Shown: positions 30,098 to 32,308 of the stretch, piece by piece
Layout: each line of letters opens with the position of its first letter
Position numbering within the stretch: position 1 is the stretch's first letter
Assembly (NCBI GenBank): GCA_016779525.1
Contig: JADHNL010000012.1
Span: 1-32,308 of the forward strand
Direction: 5' to 3'
From: SAR86 cluster bacterium
Lineage (GTDB): Bacteria; Pseudomonadota; Gammaproteobacteria; Magnimaribacterales; TMED112
Length of the DNA: 32,308 bases
Notes under the pieces: model-generated
Databases searched by the model: none
What the model was told of the DNA's origin: nothing
Seen by the model: the letters and a program-made list of their open reading frames with translations, nothing else
Translations under genes and position numbers: made by a program

Positions 30098-31294
30098 ATG
30101 AGTATTTTAGACCAAATCAAAGAAGAACTCCCCTGGTTAGGAAATAATAAAATATATGATTTAACTCGAGGTAAGCCTTCTCCAAATCAATTGCTTTTAT
30201 CTCAGAAATTAATAGAAAGCATAAGTCAGCCATTTGAAATGGATGGAGTTGATCTCAGAAACTACGGCACTCCGGAGGGCATTAAATCAGCTAGAAATCT
30301 TGGCAGCACAATACTGGGTACAGAAGAAGAGAAAACATTAGCGCTTGATAATTCTTCCTTAACCTTAATGCACCAAATATTGGCATGTTCATATTTTTTA
30401 GGTTTCAACTCATCTAAGTTAACTCCAGAAAGTAAATTTATTTGTCTAGTGCCTGGATACGATAGGCACTTCAAGCTTCTGGAAAATTTTGGGATTGAAA
30501 TGATTAGTGTGCCTTTTCTTGAGAATGGCCCTGATATTGGAAAAATTGAAGAATATATTGCAAAGGATAGTAGCATTCATGGCATAGTATGCGTTCCTCG
30601 ACACTCGAATCCAACAGGCCATACATTTACCGACGAACAGGTCGATCAACTATTTAAGGCTGTTCAACCAAATAAAGAAAACTTTATGATCATCTGGGAC
30701 AATGCCTATGCCTGTCACGATTTAAAAGAAACAATCGAACAAAGCTCTGCAAGCATTATTGCCAGTAGTAATGGAGTTGAGGACAACCTATTTATTCTCG
30801 GATCAACGTCAAAAATAACTCTAGCAGGCGCTGGAATTTCATTTATATCATCGACTACTGAGAATCTAGATCAATTTATAAGCTACCGCAACTCGCTTAC
30901 TCCTGCACCCAATAAGATGAATCAAGGTTTGCATGCAAAGATTTTCTCTCAGTTATCAGTATTCGATCATATGGCAGAACTAAAAAAACTTATATTGCCA
31001 AAATTTGAATTGGTTGAATCCTATTTATTGAATTTAAAGAAAATGAATCTCTGTGAGTTTACCTCACCTTCCGGAGGTTACTTTTTTTCATTTGAATCTT
31101 CTAACAATAATGCCGAGGAGATTATAAATGCTTGCGGAGAGGTTGGTTTAAAGCTCCTACCTGTCGGTTCCTGCTTTCCTTATTTAAGAGATCCTAATAA
31201 CTCTAATATCAGGCTAGCTCCTACCTTTCCTAATATAGAGGACTTAGAGAAATGCATGGAAATTTTTTCTAAAGTCGTAATTAAGTTGAACTAA
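30098..31294 (+). CDS. Aspartate aminotransferase, Rv3722c-like (class I, PF12897-type)
   Basis: A PLP enzyme of 398 residues. Its motifs follow those of the mycobacterial aspartate aminotransferase Rv3722c: YDLTRGKPSPNQL, RNYGTPEG, CLVPGYDRHF, NPTG (171-174), WDNAYACHDL with D201 for the pyridine nitrogen, and STSKITLAGAG with the PLP lysine K239, then GGYFFSFES and SCFPYLRDPNNSNIRLAPTFP. It probably transfers the amino group between aspartate and 2-oxoglutarate. It differs clearly from the usual AspC. I chose the ATG at 30098 over one at 30068, as the latter lies inside rmuC. The two-base head-to-head gap leaves no room for promoters outside coding sequence. Confidence 0.88.
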   Translation: MSILDQIKEELPWLGNNKIYDLTRGKPSPNQLLLSQKLIESISQPFEMDGVDLRNYGTPEGIKSARNLGSTILGTEEEKTLALDNSSLTLMHQILACSYFLGFNSSKLTPESKFICLVPGYDRHFKLLENFGIEMISVPFLENGPDIGKIEEYIAKDSSIHGIVCVPRHSNPTGHTFTDEQVDQLFKAVQPNKENFMIIWDNAYACHDLKETIEQSSASIIASSNGVEDNLFILGSTSKITLAGAGISFISSTTENLDQFISYRNSLTPAPNKMNQGLHAKIFSQLSVFDHMAELKKLILPKFELVESYLLNLKKMNLCEFTSPSGGYFFSFESSNNNAEEIINACGEVGLKLLPVGSCFPYLRDPNNSNIRLAPTFPNIEDLEKCMEIFSKVVIKLN

Positions 31295-31321
31295 TTCTGT
31301 TAGCAACGGTCAAAACCTATT

Positions 31322-31741
31322 ATGAGAAATATATTTTTGATTGTATCTATCTTTTTTTGCACTGGTTTATTTTTTGCTGATCACCATGGTGAAAAAATGA
31401 AGCAAAAAGCGGGAATGGAAAATTGGGCTATGATGGCAAGGCTGAAATTAGATCTTGCCGAACTTAAAGGACCACCATCGGTAGCAGAGGTTGCTGAGAA
31501 AAAAGCAGAGAAATTATCCGATCTTGATCTATTAATTGCCTCTGGCAAATACGAAGGTATGAGATTAAGAAGGCTAGAAATGATGCGCAACAAGATTGCT
31601 AACGAAGAAATTCCAAGCCAAGAAGCTATAAACCAGCGACATCAAGAAAGATTAAAAAAAGCCAATAAGAAGCTGCAAAAAAACAACAAAAGACAAGAAA
31701 AGGCTCGAAAGCAAAAACGCAAATATAGAAAAAAAGATTAA
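31322..31741 (+). CDS. Small exported lysine-rich protein of unknown function
   Basis: A 139-residue protein with a signal peptide (MRNIFLIVSIFFCTGLFFADHHG), a helical, glutamate-rich middle (about 45-75) and a strongly basic C-terminal third (from about 100, KKANKKLQKNNKRQEKARKQKRKYRKKD). The exported location and charge suggest a nucleic-acid- or envelope-binding protein, but no family is recognised. It lies 27 bases after the aminotransferase stop and its stop abuts the end of the convergent glycosylase gene. Confidence 0.6.
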   Translation: MRNIFLIVSIFFCTGLFFADHHGEKMKQKAGMENWAMMARLKLDLAELKGPPSVAEVAEKKAEKLSDLDLLIASGKYEGMRLRRLEMMRNKIANEEIPSQEAINQRHQERLKKANKKLQKNNKRQEKARKQKRKYRKKD

Positions 31742-31742
31742 T

Positions 31743-32308
31743 TTAGTCGTAATCTGCCCATAAGATATTTGCTGCAATTGACCTGAAAGGACGCCAGTCA
31801 CTTGCTATCGAAGTCATATCCTCAATGGTTGGACGTTCTTTCAGGTGTTTAAGTCTTCTTACTCCTTCTTGCAAGCCAATGTCGCCTACTGGCCAGATAT
31901 CTGGTCGTCCTAAACATGCCATAAGGTAACAATCTGCCGTCCATGGACCTATGCCTTTAAGTTTACATAGTTCTTTTTGTGCATCAGTGTCAGACATTAT
32001 TGAAATTACTTCGTAATTTAGATCCCCTTTAATCTCAGCGTTAGCAACTATGCCAAGGTAGTTAATTTTTTGGCGACTGAGACCACAAGCTTTTAATGAA
32101 TTCTGTGATAAGTTGAGGTAATTTTTACTATCTATTTTTGTCATTAAGGCAAAGACTCTTTTTTTAATCGTGTTCGCTGCTTTAACAGAAAGTTGTTGCT
32201 CAATAATCAGCGAAGCCATTCCCTCAAAACCTTCTGGTCGCAAAAAAAAAGAAATTTTAGTTTTAGGAATAATGCTTTTAAAAGCAGGCTCAACTTTTAG
32301 AAGATGTT
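31743..32308 (-). CDS. DNA-3-methyladenine glycosylase II-like HhH-GPD protein (5' end outside window)
   Basis: A base-excision repair glycosylase of the helix-hairpin-helix GPD superfamily, removing alkylated purines. The frame stays open past the right edge, through residues ...PKTKISFFLRPEGFEGM, so the start is missing and a TTG at 32243 is internal. Seen: FEGMASLIIEQQLS, the hairpin LKGIGPWTADCYLMACLGRPDIWPVGD with the catalytic aspartate in PVGD, and the LKHLKERPTIEDM end. It resembles the second half of AlkA, but the visible part also fits shorter stand-alone glycosylases, so the exact subtype is open. Confidence 0.87.
   Translation of the reverse strand, partial: HLLKVEPAFKSIIPKTKISFFLRPEGFEGMASLIIEQQLSVKAANTIKKRVFALMTKIDSKNYLNLSQNSLKACGLSRQKINYLGIVANAEIKGDLNYEVISIMSDTDAQKELCKLKGIGPWTADCYLMACLGRPDIWPVGDIGLQEGVRRLKHLKERPTIEDMTSIASDWRPFRSIAANILWADYD

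Noticed and set aside
1-32308. Mobile elements, CRISPR arrays, tRNA or rRNA genes and large repeats
   Set aside because: I saw no transposase or integrase residues, no regularly spaced repeat and no recognisable structural RNA. Detection without a covariance model is limited, so small RNAs cannot be excluded.

Overview
The window reads as an ordinary, tightly packed chromosomal segment from an AT-rich gammaproteobacterium with a streamlined genome. The lineage is inferred from gene content: an RpoH-type sigma factor with the RpoH box, UvrD with its C-terminal tail domain, YaaA, LipB-LipA, YggT-YggS, an EF-P of the lysine-modified type, and a TonB2-type cluster (DUF3450, TtpC-like protein, ExbB, ExbD, TonB, TPR protein) as known from Vibrio. 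Low G+C, very short intergenic gaps, many 1 to 24 base gene overlaps and few Shine-Dalgarno sequences recall uncultured marine clades such as SAR86, but that placement is inference. I saw no insertion sequence, phage gene, CRISPR array, tRNA or rRNA.

Layout from left to right: the 3' end of glmS; four small unknown genes, three predicted membrane proteins and one exported SnoaL-like protein (576-1721); alanine dehydrogenase followed by an overlapping set with a di-iron membrane hydroxylase, two small membrane proteins and an anchored alpha/beta hydrolase (1741-4919); a nitronate monooxygenase-like enzyme convergent with a putative outer-membrane barrel protein; then a plus-strand unit of prolyl-4-hydroxylase-like protein, uvrD, lipB, lipA and yaaA (6763-12034). 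A 50-residue minus-strand reading frame and a good sigma-70 promoter precede rpoH, followed by trmB and a secreted penicillin-acylase-family protein. The minus-strand block yggT-yggS-SPOR-argS-efp (15833-19774) covers PLP homeostasis, envelope and translation. After a DUF1295 membrane enzyme comes the six-gene TonB2-type energising operon (20810-26113), then a minus-strand block of thymidylate and folate synthesis, lipoprotein maturation, a TauE/SafE transporter and RmuC (26103-30095). The window ends with an Rv3722c-like aspartate aminotransferase, a small basic exported protein and a 5'-truncated DNA glycosylase.

Functionally the window is mostly housekeeping: amino-sugar, alanine, aspartate, lipoate and folate/dTMP metabolism, DNA repair, translation and heat-shock control. 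The larger accessory element is the TonB2-type operon. The DUF3450 protein and the TtpC-like protein are expected to work in the periplasm and inner membrane with ExbB/ExbD to drive TonB-dependent receptors, none of which is encoded here. The most open questions are the membrane-hydroxylase operon, the small genes beside glmS, the uneven use of Shine-Dalgarno sites, and -10 boxes that imply leaderless messages. I found no clear wholly new system; the findings are graded accordingly.
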